Source of the DNA: DATFVA01 sp963800255
GTDB taxonomy: Bacteria > Bacteroidota > Ignavibacteria > Ignavibacteriales > Ignavibacteriaceae
Reading direction: 5' to 3'
NCBI GenBank assembly: GCA_963800255.1
Contig: CAWDAK010000003.1
Coordinates: forward strand, 6,418-70,417
Length of the DNA: 64,000 nt
Shown here: in pieces, positions 25,822 to 34,299 of the stretch
Position numbering within the stretch: position 1 is the stretch's first letter
How the letters are laid out: every line of letters starts with the position of its first letter
The notes under the pieces: model-generated
Database searches by the model: none
The model's input: the letters and a program-made list of their open reading frames with translations, nothing else
Told to the model about the DNA's origin: nothing
Translations under genes and position numbers: made by a program

Positions 25822-27996
25822 CTAAGCTAATTTTTCTTCTTCTTCTTCCTCTTCATCCGACTGACCCTGTTCTTTTTTAATTCTCTCGAGCTCTTTGCCA
25901 TGTTCTTCGGCCATCTCTTCTTCAGAGATCGTTCCTTTAAGCCATGCAAGGTTCATCGGGTAGATTTCGGGGTTGAAGATTACGAAATAGAAGTGCCATA
26001 CAACAATTGCGAGGAAGGCAAGCCATGCTTCATAATAATGAACGGTTCTTGCTATATCCCATCCAAGCTTTGTGAGTAATCCGATAAACGTATTATCGAA
26101 CCACATAATGAAACCGGTAACAGACATTACAATGGTTCCCCATACAAGAGCCCAGTATTCAGCTTTTTCAACGTAACTGAAGCGGTCAAGTTCAGGTTTA
26201 ATCTTTGAGAATCCAAGATTGAATTTAGCAACCGCGATTGCATCCTTCGCATCCTGGAGGATGGGGAGGAGGTCTTTTACCAGCTGACGTCCGCGTTTGG
26301 TAGCCAATATGTAATATACGTGGTAGAGACTTGCAGCCACCATAACAACAGCCGCTATCCTGTGGAGTATACTGCGGTATTCAAACGCATCGCTGTTAAG
26401 ATCCCTGATGTGAGATACCCACCAGGCGTCAGGGAATTTGAGCATGAAACCGGTTACAACGAGTGTAAGGAAGCTGACAAGCAGGGCAACGTGCTGGATG
26501 CGTTCGTTAACAGTCATCCTGAGGTAAAGAGCGTGACCGTGCTTTTCCTCCTTGATTAATCCTCTCTGCTTCATCTTTTTGATTTTTGATTTCCTTAGGA
26601 AATCGAAGATGTTATGCAGGAGCATAAAACCGATAGTTGTAATAATGAGGATAATATAAATTGTTGCGATCCAGTAAAGGATTGGGTCATCCTGTTTACT
26701 CATTGTTACGTGGATCTTGCCCTTGGCGAAATTCTCGTTGGCTCCCGGGTGGCAGGTACCGCAGGTTTTCGCAAGGTTAGCTTTATTTGTTAAAGAAGTG
26801 GGATCGCTTGACTGTTTTATATTATGTACGCCGTGGCAGCTTGCACAATTTGCGACCACCGTTGATCCGCCTTTAAGGGCGAGTCCGTGGTAACTGTCAA
26901 CGTAAGTTTTAAATCTTTCTGTTGGTATACCGTATTTTTCTGTGAGTCTTACCGAACTGTGGCAGGGTGCGCAGACCTGCGAAGCGAGGTTCTTGTAGGC
27001 AACAGGTGATTCCGGATCAGTATGCTTAAGAATGTTATGTTCGCCGTGGCAATCGGTGCAGGAAGGGGCATCAGCCACACCTTTCTGCAGAAGAGCGGTA
27101 CCATGTATGCTTTCCCTGTACTGTGCGGAAATATCAGTATGACATTTACCGCAGGTAAAGGGAATATTAAACTTATTTATAGAGGAAGTATTGGATGATG
27201 GTGCTTCAATATCGTGATGATTGTGACAGCTTGTACAACTGGGGGCGTCAGCATTTCCCCGGGACAGCGCCGTACCGTGGACGCTGTGTTCATAGGCTGT
27301 TATAAAACCTGCGGAAGGTGTTGTCCTGGCCCGGATTTTAGGATCGTCGAGATGACAAGACAGGCAGAGTTTCTGCTGGTTTAGTTTGGTTTGAAGGGAG
27401 TTTTTACCTTTGTTTACAGATACTATCGAGCTTTGGTGACAGGATATACAATTGGGCGCTCCTTCAACACCTTCCACAAAACCTTTTCCATGTTCTGAAA
27501 GAACATATTTTTCTTTTGCTTCACTGTGGCAAGTGCCGCAGGATGCAACTAAATTCTTTTTGCTCCACTTAGCTTCCGGATCTGAGATTGATGATACATT
27601 ATGCGTGCCATGGCAGTTTTTGCAAGACACATCCGGGGTTCCGTTCTTTCCGTTTGCCTTTACCATCTGCGGATGGAACTTGTGCAGAACCTTCGCATCC
27701 GTATGGCAGTTGAGGCAGTTTACGGGCTGAATATTTTCCTTATGAGGAACTTCTTCAGGGTCAAATCCGACGTGACACGATACGCATTTTAACTTTGCGT
27801 GAACTGAATGTCCAAAAACATCCTGTTTAACAAAAAGGGAAACTTCCTTTCCGTTCTTCTCCATGGTCATAGTTTCATCGCTATGACACATCAGGCAGTC
27901 ATCGTTGGATTGTGCGTTAACGGGAACCGTTGTGAAGAATAAACTTACAATAATAAAAAAGAACAATTTGACAGCAGTAAATCTATATGGGAGCAT
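25822..27996 (-). CDS. 13-haem cytochrome c fused to a cytochrome b membrane domain
   Basis: 724 residues: signal peptide (1-28), 13 CXXCH sites (CLMCH, CVSCH, CLNCH, CKNCH, CGTCH, CISCH, CLSCH, CTSCH, CGKCH, CTDCH, CAPCH, CASCH, CGTCH), a transmembrane helix at about 435-458 (YWIATIYIILIITTIGFMLL), and a cytochrome b domain with four further helices (RIQHVALLVSFLTLVVTGFML; ILHRIAAVVMVAASLYHVYY; VMSVTGFIMWFDN; FLAIVVWHFYFVIFNPEIYP). The last 30 residues are a charged tail with an E8 run. The fusion joins quinone chemistry and periplasmic haems in one chain. It is the first large gene of the operon. Confidence 0.9.
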   Translation of the reverse strand: MLPYRFTAVKLFFFIIVSLFFTTVPVNAQSNDDCLMCHSDETMTMEKNGKEVSLFVKQDVFGHSVHAKLKCVSCHVGFDPEEVPHKENIQPVNCLNCHTDAKVLHKFHPQMVKANGKNGTPDVSCKNCHGTHNVSSISDPEAKWSKKNLVASCGTCHSEAKEKYVLSEHGKGFVEGVEGAPNCISCHQSSIVSVNKGKNSLQTKLNQQKLCLSCHLDDPKIRARTTPSAGFITAYEHSVHGTALSRGNADAPSCTSCHNHHDIEAPSSNTSSINKFNIPFTCGKCHTDISAQYRESIHGTALLQKGVADAPSCTDCHGEHNILKHTDPESPVAYKNLASQVCAPCHSSVRLTEKYGIPTERFKTYVDSYHGLALKGGSTVVANCASCHGVHNIKQSSDPTSLTNKANLAKTCGTCHPGANENFAKGKIHVTMSKQDDPILYWIATIYIILIITTIGFMLLHNIFDFLRKSKIKKMKQRGLIKEEKHGHALYLRMTVNERIQHVALLVSFLTLVVTGFMLKFPDAWWVSHIRDLNSDAFEYRSILHRIAAVVMVAASLYHVYYILATKRGRQLVKDLLPILQDAKDAIAVAKFNLGFSKIKPELDRFSYVEKAEYWALVWGTIVMSVTGFIMWFDNTFIGLLTKLGWDIARTVHYYEAWLAFLAIVVWHFYFVIFNPEIYPMNLAWLKGTISEEEMAEEHGKELERIKKEQGQSDEEEEEEEKLA

Positions 27997-28092
27997 CTTT
28001 ATCTCTGTATCAACTCAGTTATTTAATCTGCAGGCTTGCTGCGTACCGTTTAAAGTAAATTTAAGAACACTCATTTTTTCGTAATTTAAGAA

Positions 28093-28170
28093 TCAGGCCA
28101 TTGAGAATGCGAAACCGAATAATGCAACAATAGACATTACCAAGAGCAAATAGAGTACAATATTTTTCAT
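28093..28170 (-). CDS. 25-residue single-helix membrane peptide
   Basis: A small open frame, MKNIVLYLLLVMSIVALFG then FAFSMA, is preceded by AAGGA at a good distance and starts 174 bases above the cytochrome operon, ending 96 bases before it. It is almost entirely hydrophobic with one Lys at the N-terminus. A TAnnTTTG box lies 50 bases upstream, so it would be the first gene of the operon transcript. Small single-helix peptides often accompany respiratory complexes (CydX, CcoQ types), which is the basis for suggesting an assembly or stability role. The family is not recognised. Confidence 0.5.
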   Translation of the reverse strand: MKNIVLYLLLVMSIVALFGFAFSMA

Positions 28171-28218
28171 TTTATCTATATCCTTAAATGAGTTACGTTT
28201 ATTCGAATTCCCTTTACT

Positions 28219-28226
28219 CAAACATA
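28219..28226 (-). promoter_or_regulatory. Likely -7 element for the cytochrome operon
   Basis: TATGTTTG on the minus strand matches the Bacteroidota TAnnTTTG -7 consensus. It lies 49 bases upstream of the 25-residue peptide start. No clear TTG is found at the -33 position, so the call rests on the -7 box alone. Confidence 0.4.
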
Positions 28227-28401
28227 ATACCAAGAGTAAATAGTTGAAAAAATGAACATATTTTTGAGATTTTTCTCAGGATTGGGAGAGTGCAGGATGG
28301 GGCTTCGCAAATTGTAGAAAGGAAAAAGTGCAAATTTCCTCTTTAAATAGCCTATTCCGGGGAAACATTCGTAGATATCCGGACAGTGCCAATCTTCTCT
28401 T

Positions 28402-29022
28402 TTCCTGCGGTGCCTCGGACAGCCGCATCATATGAGCCTTTTATGAGGCCTTGCCGCATCCCGAAATGGTGAGGGGGGCGGGCTGTATATCGGTGTTCTA
28501 TTAACGTTGCGGTGCTCTGCACCTAAGGCAAATGCTCTGCATGAGGGGAAAGGTGTGATGCATCGAGAGAATGGTGGGGGGCGGGCTGTATATCGGTGTT
28601 CTATTAACGTTGCGGTGCTCTGCACCTAAGGGAAAGGTGTGATGCATCGAGGAATGGTGCGGGGGCGGGCTGTATATCGGTGTTCTATTAACGTTGCGGT
28701 GCTCTGCACCTAAGGGGAAAGGTGTGATGCATCGGAGAATGGGAGGGGGAGGGTTATATATCGGTGTTCTATTAACGTTGCGGTGCTCTGCACCTAAGGC
28801 AAATGTATGCTATCGGGTGCTCTGCACCTAAGGGGAAAGGTGTGATGCATCGGAGGAATGGTGCGGGGGCGGGCTGTATATCGGTGTTCTATTAACGTTG
28901 CGGTGCTCTGCACCTAAGGCAAATGCTGATGCTGAGGGAAAGGTGTGATGCATCGAGGAATGGTGCGGGGGCGGGCTGTATATCGGTGTTCTATTAACGT
29001 TGACGGTGCTCTGCACCTGAAA
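28402..29022. repeat. Hairpin repeat array D
   Basis: The 600 bp between the cytochrome operon promoter region and the acetyltransferase gene hold six copies of TATATCGGTGTTCTATTAACG plus a GGTGC-TCT-GCACC hairpin, starting at 28486, 28589, 28673, 28757, 28877 and 28979 (spacings 103, 84, 84, 120, 102). Between them lie GGTGT-GAT-GCATC segments, G-rich tracts (GTGCGGGGGCGGGC) and CTAAGGCAAATG. The GGTGT/GCATC stem only pairs if U-G wobbles on the plus-strand RNA are allowed. The frames at 28428-28625 and 28828-29016 on the minus strand are repeat artefacts. Confidence 0.85.
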
Positions 29023-29027
29023 GAGAA

Positions 29028-29462
29028 TTATGAGGCCGGGAGGACGATTTCCATAAATCTTTCAGGGTTTCCAAGCTTTCTGAAGCCGAATTTTGAATAG
29101 AGTTCGTGGGCATCTTTTGTTGCAAGCATCCAGCGCCTTACGGTTTTAAGATCGGTGTGAGAGATTATTACTTTAACAAGCTCTTTTGAGTATCCATTTC
29201 CCCGGTATGATTCGAGTATAAAGACATCAGCTATGTAAGCGAAAGTGGCATAATCCGTAACAACCCGGGCAAAGCCGATCTGATTACCGTTAATGTATAC
29301 GCCGAAAGTAAGTGAGTTTTCAATAGATTTTTTCATTACGGAAAGCGTTCTGTCTTTTGCCCAGTAGGAGGATGAAAGGAAGTTGAAAATAACATCAAGA
29401 TCGAGGAGAGATTTATCTGTGCTGATTAAAATTTGATCCTGTGCCGGCAAGCTGAACCTCAT
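29028..29462 (-). CDS. GNAT-family N-acetyltransferase
   Basis: 144 residues with the GNAT core: beta strands FGVYINGNQIGFARVV and IADVFILES, then the acetyl-CoA pyrophosphate loop RGNGYSKELV (pattern R-x-x-G-x-x), and the C-terminal DAHELYSKFGFRKL seen in many small GNATs. It should transfer an acetyl group from acetyl-CoA to an amine; the substrate is unknown. The 3' end abuts the hairpin array (stop six bases beyond the last hairpin). Confidence 0.85.
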   Translation of the reverse strand: MRFSLPAQDQILISTDKSLLDLDVIFNFLSSSYWAKDRTLSVMKKSIENSLTFGVYINGNQIGFARVVTDYATFAYIADVFILESYRGNGYSKELVKVIISHTDLKTVRRWMLATKDAHELYSKFGFRKLGNPERFMEIVLPAS

Positions 29463-29489
29463 AAAAATTAAATTTAAGGCGTTATAGAA

Positions 29490-29511
29490 AATTCCGGAAT
29501 AGTGCGGAATT
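29490..29511 (-). terminator. Weak hairpin terminator after the orphan receiver gene
   Basis: AATTCCG (29490-29496) pairs with CGGAATT (29505-29511). On the minus strand the stem is followed by TTTTCT. It lies between the receiver gene and the acetyltransferase gene and could end the sigma-54 transcript. Confidence 0.35.
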
Positions 29512-29582
29512 CAGTGTGAATATTTAATTAAAATAAGGTACTTAAACAAGAGTGCACAAGGGTTACAGCTGCAGAAGGTTAA

Positions 29583-29936
29583 TCAGACCATGAGGGAAGC
29601 CATCTTCATGGTGACTTCATTCAGGTCATATGGCTTGTAGAATATGGAAGTTACATACTGCCGAAGTGAAGGCTCAAAGTCCTTTGTTTGTTTATCGAAT
29701 ACATAGGTGATGATTACAGGGACGTCAGGTTTTTTTTCTTTAAGGTCTTTGCATAGTTCAAGCACTTCTTTGTTGGGGGCATCATCCAGGATGATGAGGT
29801 TGAAATCAGAGGAACCCGCAAATGCTCCTATCGCCTTCAGGTTTGTGGTAGCTGTTACCGAATACGATTCCTGCAGGTACATAAGGAGACTGTAGCAGAG
29901 ATTAAAATCGTGACTATAAAATAATACGTTCTTCAT
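29583..29936 (-). CDS. Receiver-like protein under a sigma-54 promoter
   Basis: 117 residues resemble a CheY-type receiver: FYSHDFNLCYSL at the first strand, a probable phospho-acceptor in LIILDDAPN, and Lys in SIFYKPYDL. The usual acidic pair at the end of strand 1 is replaced by Ser-His-Asp, so phosphorylation chemistry may be altered. No output domain is attached. It is separated from the upstream NtrC-type gene by 217 bp that contain a sigma-54 promoter and a candidate enhancer, making it the likely direct target of that regulator. Confidence 0.72.
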   Translation of the reverse strand: MKNVLFYSHDFNLCYSLLMYLQESYSVTATTNLKAIGAFAGSSDFNLIILDDAPNKEVLELCKDLKEKKPDVPVIITYVFDKQTKDFEPSLRQYVTSIFYKPYDLNEVTMKMASLMV

Positions 29937-29941
29937 TAATT

Positions 29942-30026
29942 ATTTCTTATAAATTTTCAGGATCCCGTCCCGCGGGATTGGTTTGAACAGGCTATAAACG
30001 TGCCAAATAGCCATTTTATAAGAAAT
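29942..30026. repeat. 12-bp inverted repeat flanking the sigma-54 promoter
   Basis: ATTTCTTATAAA (29942-29953) and TTTATAAGAAAT (30015-30026) are perfect reverse complements. One arm sits just upstream of the -24 box, the other five bases before the receiver start codon. A GC hairpin (ATCCCG/CGGGAT, 29962-29978) lies between. It could be a protein-binding pair; only the arm nearest the gene would be in the transcript. Confidence 0.45.
29990..30006 (-). promoter_or_regulatory. Sigma-54 (RpoN) promoter
   Basis: On the minus strand TTGGCACGTTTATAGCC fits the -24/-12 consensus YTGGCACG-N4-TTGCW: the -24 half is perfect and the -12 GC is kept, with exactly ten bases between GG and GC. It is directly upstream of the receiver gene and directly downstream of a gene for a sigma-54-dependent activator. 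Confidence 0.78.
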
Positions 30027-30053
30027 TGAGTCAAATTATTTAATTACGGCAGA

Positions 30054-30071
30054 TTTGCACGTGAGTGTAAA
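30054..30071. promoter_or_regulatory. Candidate upstream activator site for the NtrC-type regulator
   Basis: TTTGCAC-GTGA-GTGTAAA is a near-perfect dyad (one mismatch per arm). It lies about 75-90 bases upstream of the expected sigma-54 transcription start, the usual distance for an NtrC-family enhancer. Binding by the adjacent regulator is inferred. Confidence 0.45.
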
Positions 30072-30153
30072 TTAATTCCGCGGCCGTAGAAGTGCCTGTT
30101 TCTCGTAAATAAAAAGATGGATAAAATTGTTTTTCAACTAATGAGAAAGATAT

Positions 30154-31509
30154 TCAGGTTTTTATATCAAGTTCTTTTAATTTACGGTACAAGGTTGAGA
30201 GTCCTACCTGAAGATCTTCGGCGGTTTTCTCCTTATTAAATTTATTTTCCCCCAGGGTTTTCATAATAAGGTCCTTTTCATAGCGTTTTATAGCATCATC
30301 AAGAGAAATTCTGCCGGAAATATTCATAGGTGCGTCATTGGGCTTAAATCCTGCCGGCAGATCCTTAAGCGTGATAAAGTCGCTTTTGCAGAAAATTACG
30401 GCGCGTTCCATTACATTTTCAAGTTCTCTTATTTCACCTTTCCATTCATAATTCATCAAAGCCCGGATGGCATCGCTGTCAATACCTTTTATGTTCTTGT
30501 TCATTTCCTTACGGTATTTGTCGAGGAAGTGATCGGCGAGCAGGGGAATGTCTTCTTCTCTTTCTTTGAGAGAGGGGAGGTTAATTTCAATTACATTGAG
30601 GCGGTAGAAGAGATCTTCTCTGAATTTACCTGCTGCAATTTCATCCTTTAATATCCTGTTGCTGGATGCGATGAACCTGAGATTAACAGGAAGAGATATT
30701 GTTGTGCCCACGGGAGTATATTCTTTTTCCTGCAGCGCCCTGAGGAATTTTACCTGGAGCTGCAGGGGAAGCTCACTGATCTCATCAAGGAAAAGAGTGC
30801 CTCCTTCGGCGGCTTTCATAAGTCCTTCTTTATCAGAGATGGCCCCGGTGAAGGAACCTTTTTTATGACCGAACAATTCACTCTCTATCAGGTTCTCTGA
30901 AATAGCCCCGCAGTTAATGGCAACGAACGGTTTGTTTTTTCTCTTACTTTTATAATGAAGCGAGCGGGCAACAAGTTCCTTACCGGTTCCGCTTTTGCCG
31001 GTGATAAGTACTGTACTGTCGGTATCGGCAACGGTATCTATCATTTCATAGACTTTTTTGATTGCATGACTGCTGCCGATTATATTGTCAAAATCATATT
31101 CGCGCTGGATCTCTTTCCTCAGGATACGGTTTTCCAGCAGAAGGTTTTTCATCTCGAGAAGACGCTTTATCTTTATGATCATTTCATCGAATTCAACCGG
31201 CTTAAGTATGTAATCATTTGCCCCGCTGCGCAGCGCTGCTATTGCGGTGTCAAGCGAACCGTAGGCTGTAATGACTACAACAACAGTCTGAATGTCCAGC
31301 TTTCTAATCTCTTCAAGGAGCTGAATTCCTTTCATCTCAGGCATTTCAAGGTCGGTGACTACAAGATCATACGATTCTTTCAGAATCATGTCGTAGGCTT
31401 CTCTCCCGTTTTCGGCTTCGTGAACATTGTAGCCTTCTTTCTTTAAGACGTAGGAAAGAGATTCTCTTATTATTTGTTCATCATCTACTACGAGTATTCT
31501 TTCGTTCAT
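30154..31509 (-). CDS. NtrC-family sigma-54-dependent response regulator
   Basis: 451 residues: receiver (1-120; acidic pair VDDEQ, phospho-acceptor Asp in LVVTDLEMPE, Lys in DYILKPVE), AAA+ domain (about 140-375; Walker A GKSGTGKELVARSL, sigma-54 contact loop as GSFTGA instead of GAFTGA, Walker B GTLFLDEIS, arginine finger region FREDLFYRLNV) and a Fis-type HTH at the C-terminus (KEKTAEDLQVGLSTLYRKLK). It activates sigma-54 promoters; the nearest candidate is 29990-30006. It follows its sensor kinase by 20 bases in one operon. Confidence 0.93.
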   Translation of the reverse strand: MNERILVVDDEQIIRESLSYVLKKEGYNVHEAENGREAYDMILKESYDLVVTDLEMPEMKGIQLLEEIRKLDIQTVVVVITAYGSLDTAIAALRSGANDYILKPVEFDEMIIKIKRLLEMKNLLLENRILRKEIQREYDFDNIIGSSHAIKKVYEMIDTVADTDSTVLITGKSGTGKELVARSLHYKSKRKNKPFVAINCGAISENLIESELFGHKKGSFTGAISDKEGLMKAAEGGTLFLDEISELPLQLQVKFLRALQEKEYTPVGTTISLPVNLRFIASSNRILKDEIAAGKFREDLFYRLNVIEINLPSLKEREEDIPLLADHFLDKYRKEMNKNIKGIDSDAIRALMNYEWKGEIRELENVMERAVIFCKSDFITLKDLPAGFKPNDAPMNISGRISLDDAIKRYEKDLIMKTLGENKFNKEKTAEDLQVGLSTLYRKLKELDIKT

Positions 31510-31529
31510 TTTATTATCATCCTGTTATT

Positions 31530-32987
31530 TTACGTAATGAGAGGAAGAGTTATTGTAAAAGTTGTAAACTCATTCGGTTTACTTTTAACTTCTATATTTC
31601 CCTGGAAACTCTTGATGATTCCGTAGCTTACCCAGAGTCCCAGGCCGGTACCTTTTCCGGGCTTCTTCGTGGTATAGAACGGCTCGAAGATCTTGGAGAA
31701 GTTTTTTTCTTCGATACCCGGACCCGTATCTGTAAACTGAAGTGTTATTACTTCGTTTTTAAGATGCGTGTTTACCCGAATTTGTTTTTTCCTGTCAGAG
31801 GTTTTGTCTTCCGACATTGAATCCACTGCATTAATTAAAATGTTAATGAAAACCTGCTGTACCTGGTCAGATATGAGGGGCAGCATAGGAAGATTGCGTT
31901 CCAGTTCTAATACAAAATCAACATCCCTGGCGTGGGCGCCTACCTTAACTATTTCCACTGCCTCTTTTACTGACTCATTTATATTTGTAACCTGGAGCTC
32001 GTAATCGGAAGGACGCGAGAAATCTACAAGGTCCCTTATAATTTTTGAGATTCTTGTTACCTGGCTTCTTACGAGTCCGAGTTTATCTTTTACAAAATCA
32101 TCGTTTGTAGTTCTTAGCACCACCTGCACAAGCGCAGAAATTGACGCAAGCGGGTTGCCGACTTCATGAGCGATTCCTGCGGCCAGCGTTCCGATGCTTT
32201 CCATTTTCTGAGTGTGTATAAGCTGCTTTTCAAACATACGCTTTTCACTGAGATCCCGATGTATTCCAAAGAATCCCCATATCCTTTTTTCGGAATCGAG
32301 GATGGGGGATATAAGCAGCTGGGTGTAAAAAGGCTCGCCGTTTTTTCTTCTGTTCTCTACTTCACCTACCCATACTTTGCCTGCACTAATAGTATCCCAC
32401 ATTGCTTTCCAGAATTTCTTTGAATTTTTTCCGCTGCTGAATACGCTGGGATTTTTACCGAGGAGCTCATCTTTCGAGTAGCCGCTGGCTTCAATGAAGG
32501 CAGGATTAACATAGATCATTCGTCCTTTAAGGTCGGTTACCTGCAGGGGATTTACGGTGTTCTCGGCAATGTTGTAGAACCTGAGCAGGTCCATTTCCTT
32601 TGCTTTTTCAGCAGTGATATCGTGAGCCATCACGAAGAAGTAAAGTTTTTCCTCTTTACCCACCTGCTGCAGGGTAGGGGTAAAGACTATGCTGGCATCG
32701 ACATTTTTATCGGCTGAGACAAACCGGGCTGTGAGGCTTCCGCTTTTACTATTATCAACGCAAGTTTGAAATGTTCGGCGGATGGCGTCAGAATAGGAAG
32801 GTTCAATCAGACTGAAGAATTCTCTTCCTTCGATCTGACTTAACGGAAGTCCAAGGTTTATTGCCCCGGCTATATTTACGTCCAGTATCCGGCCTGTCTC
32901 CGAAAGAATGAAGCACATATCCTGGAGACTATTAAATAAATCGAAATCAAATTTAAATGTTTTTGCAAGCAGCTCTTTTCTTAACAT
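31530..32987 (-). CDS. PAS-containing NtrB-like sensor histidine kinase
   Basis: 485 residues without membrane helices. Two PAS domains (about 10-125, MCFILSETGRILDVNIAGAI; about 130-250, YNIAENTVNPLQVTDLKGRM ending GFFGIHRDLSEKRMF), a HisKA domain with phospho-acceptor His in AAGIAHEVGNPLASISAL, and HATPase_c (NILINAVDSMSE, DTGPGI, KGTGLGLWVSYGI). The H-E-x-x-N-P-L motif is typical of kinases paired with NtrC-type regulators, and that regulator is next in the operon. The sensed signal is presumably cytosolic. Confidence 0.92.
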   Translation of the reverse strand: MLRKELLAKTFKFDFDLFNSLQDMCFILSETGRILDVNIAGAINLGLPLSQIEGREFFSLIEPSYSDAIRRTFQTCVDNSKSGSLTARFVSADKNVDASIVFTPTLQQVGKEEKLYFFVMAHDITAEKAKEMDLLRFYNIAENTVNPLQVTDLKGRMIYVNPAFIEASGYSKDELLGKNPSVFSSGKNSKKFWKAMWDTISAGKVWVGEVENRRKNGEPFYTQLLISPILDSEKRIWGFFGIHRDLSEKRMFEKQLIHTQKMESIGTLAAGIAHEVGNPLASISALVQVVLRTTNDDFVKDKLGLVRSQVTRISKIIRDLVDFSRPSDYELQVTNINESVKEAVEIVKVGAHARDVDFVLELERNLPMLPLISDQVQQVFINILINAVDSMSEDKTSDRKKQIRVNTHLKNEVITLQFTDTGPGIEEKNFSKIFEPFYTTKKPGKGTGLGLWVSYGIIKSFQGNIEVKSKPNEFTTFTITLPLIT

Positions 32988-33075
32988 ATAGTGCGAAACC
33001 TTCAGGCTTTATGGGATACTTTATCTGCGTTAAACTATACTGAAATCAGTTAATGTAAAATACAAATATTTATTC

Positions 33076-34149
33076 TCATTTCTGAGAAGAAGAGGGGAAA
33101 TAACCGTTTTTTTTCATTAATTCCGCACAAAGGAGGGCACCTCCTGCCGCTCCGCGCATGGTATTATGTGAAAGGATTACGAATTTGTAATCAAAAAACT
33201 TATCATTCCGTAATCTGCCAATTGATACGGCCATTCCCTTATCGAGGTTCCGGTGTATCCGCGGCTGGGGATAATCCTTTTCGTGGAAATAATAAATTGG
33301 TTTTACCGGGGCAGAAGGGAGGTGATTTTTCTGGGGCTCTCCCGAAAAATTATTCCATGCTTCAAGTATATCATTTATGCCGGCTTTCTTTTTCAGCTTA
33401 ACCTGCACGCATTCGGTGTGGCCGTCGATAACGGCAACACGGTTAACCTGGGCGTTGATTTTTATATCGAGGTATTTTATTCCATCACCGCTTATGCTTC
33501 CGAAGATCTTGTTGGGTTCAGTCTCTATTTTTTCTTCTTCGCTGCCGCCGATGAAGGGGATAACGTTATCGATTATATCAAGACTTGAGACACCGGGGTA
33601 GCCTGCGCCGGAGATTGCCTGCATTGTTACTACGTTTACTGCTTCGATGCCGAACATATCTTCAAGCGGTTTTAATGCCAGGACAAGACCAATAGTTGAG
33701 CAGTTGGGATTGGTAACTATACATCCGTTATTCTTAAAGTTCTGTTGTTTGATAAGTGCGAGATGACCGGGATTTATTTCAGGGACAAGCAGGGGAACAA
33801 ATTTATCCATCCGGTGATTCTTTGAGTTTGATACAACCATACAGCCGGCGTTGGCAAAGTCTTCTTCTATTGATCCTGCTACAGAGGAATCGAGTCCTGA
33901 AAATACTACTCTTATTGCCGGATCAGGCACGCAGTTCTGAACTTCAAGCTCACCTGTTTCAGGGGGAAGAGGATCACTCAGGATCCAGTTGACAGCATCT
34001 TTATATTTTTTACCTGCCGACCTGTCAGACGCGGCAGCCATTTTAACTTCGAACCATGGATGATTGGCAAGCAGGGAGATGAATTTTTGTCCCACACTTC
34101 CGGTAGCGCCAAGTACGGCTACAGGGATCCTATCAGAACTCATAAGCAT
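33076..34149 (-). CDS. asd: Aspartate-semialdehyde dehydrogenase
   Basis: 357 residues of the archaeal/fungal-type ASADH family. NADP-binding Rossmann motif AVLGATGSVGQKF at about 10-22, catalytic Cys in NPNCSTIGL, substrate-binding and active-site regions QAISGAGYPG and IDGHTECVQV (catalytic His), and the family C-terminal R-G-A-A-G-G-A. It converts aspartyl phosphate to aspartate semialdehyde for lysine, threonine, methionine and diaminopimelate synthesis. An alternative start two codons downstream (34143) is equally good. A TAnnTTTG promoter box lies 37 bases upstream. Confidence 0.92.
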   Translation of the reverse strand: MLMSSDRIPVAVLGATGSVGQKFISLLANHPWFEVKMAAASDRSAGKKYKDAVNWILSDPLPPETGELEVQNCVPDPAIRVVFSGLDSSVAGSIEEDFANAGCMVVSNSKNHRMDKFVPLLVPEINPGHLALIKQQNFKNNGCIVTNPNCSTIGLVLALKPLEDMFGIEAVNVVTMQAISGAGYPGVSSLDIIDNVIPFIGGSEEEKIETEPNKIFGSISGDGIKYLDIKINAQVNRVAVIDGHTECVQVKLKKKAGINDILEAWNNFSGEPQKNHLPSAPVKPIYYFHEKDYPQPRIHRNLDKGMAVSIGRLRNDKFFDYKFVILSHNTMRGAAGGALLCAELMKKNGYFPSSSQK

Positions 34150-34185
34150 TTAATCCGGGAATAGTTTAGTGAAAAAATCGTTCTG

Positions 34186-34193
34186 CAAAGATA
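34186..34193 (-). promoter_or_regulatory. -7 promoter element for asd
   Basis: TATCTTTG on the minus strand matches TAnnTTTG exactly and gives a leader of about 30 bases before the asd start codon. The -33 element is not obvious. Confidence 0.45.
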
Positions 34194-34299
34194 GAACATA
34201 TTATGGAAAATTTCAGATTGTTCATACCGGTGCGGAGGCTCCGTTTCCCTCAATCGCTGCGCTTTTCTCGTTTCGCATATTTGTATTTCCTTCCTGCCT

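Noticed and set aside
28260..28400. Sigma-54 promoter for the cytochrome operon (TTGGCACTGTCC on the minus strand)
   Set aside because: The -24 half fits but no GC is found at -12 with the required ten-base spacing.
28428..29016. Two minus-strand genes with GAEHRNVNRTPIYSPPP repeats
   Set aside because: They translate the hairpin array in reverse; the repeated peptide is a by-product of the DNA repeat.
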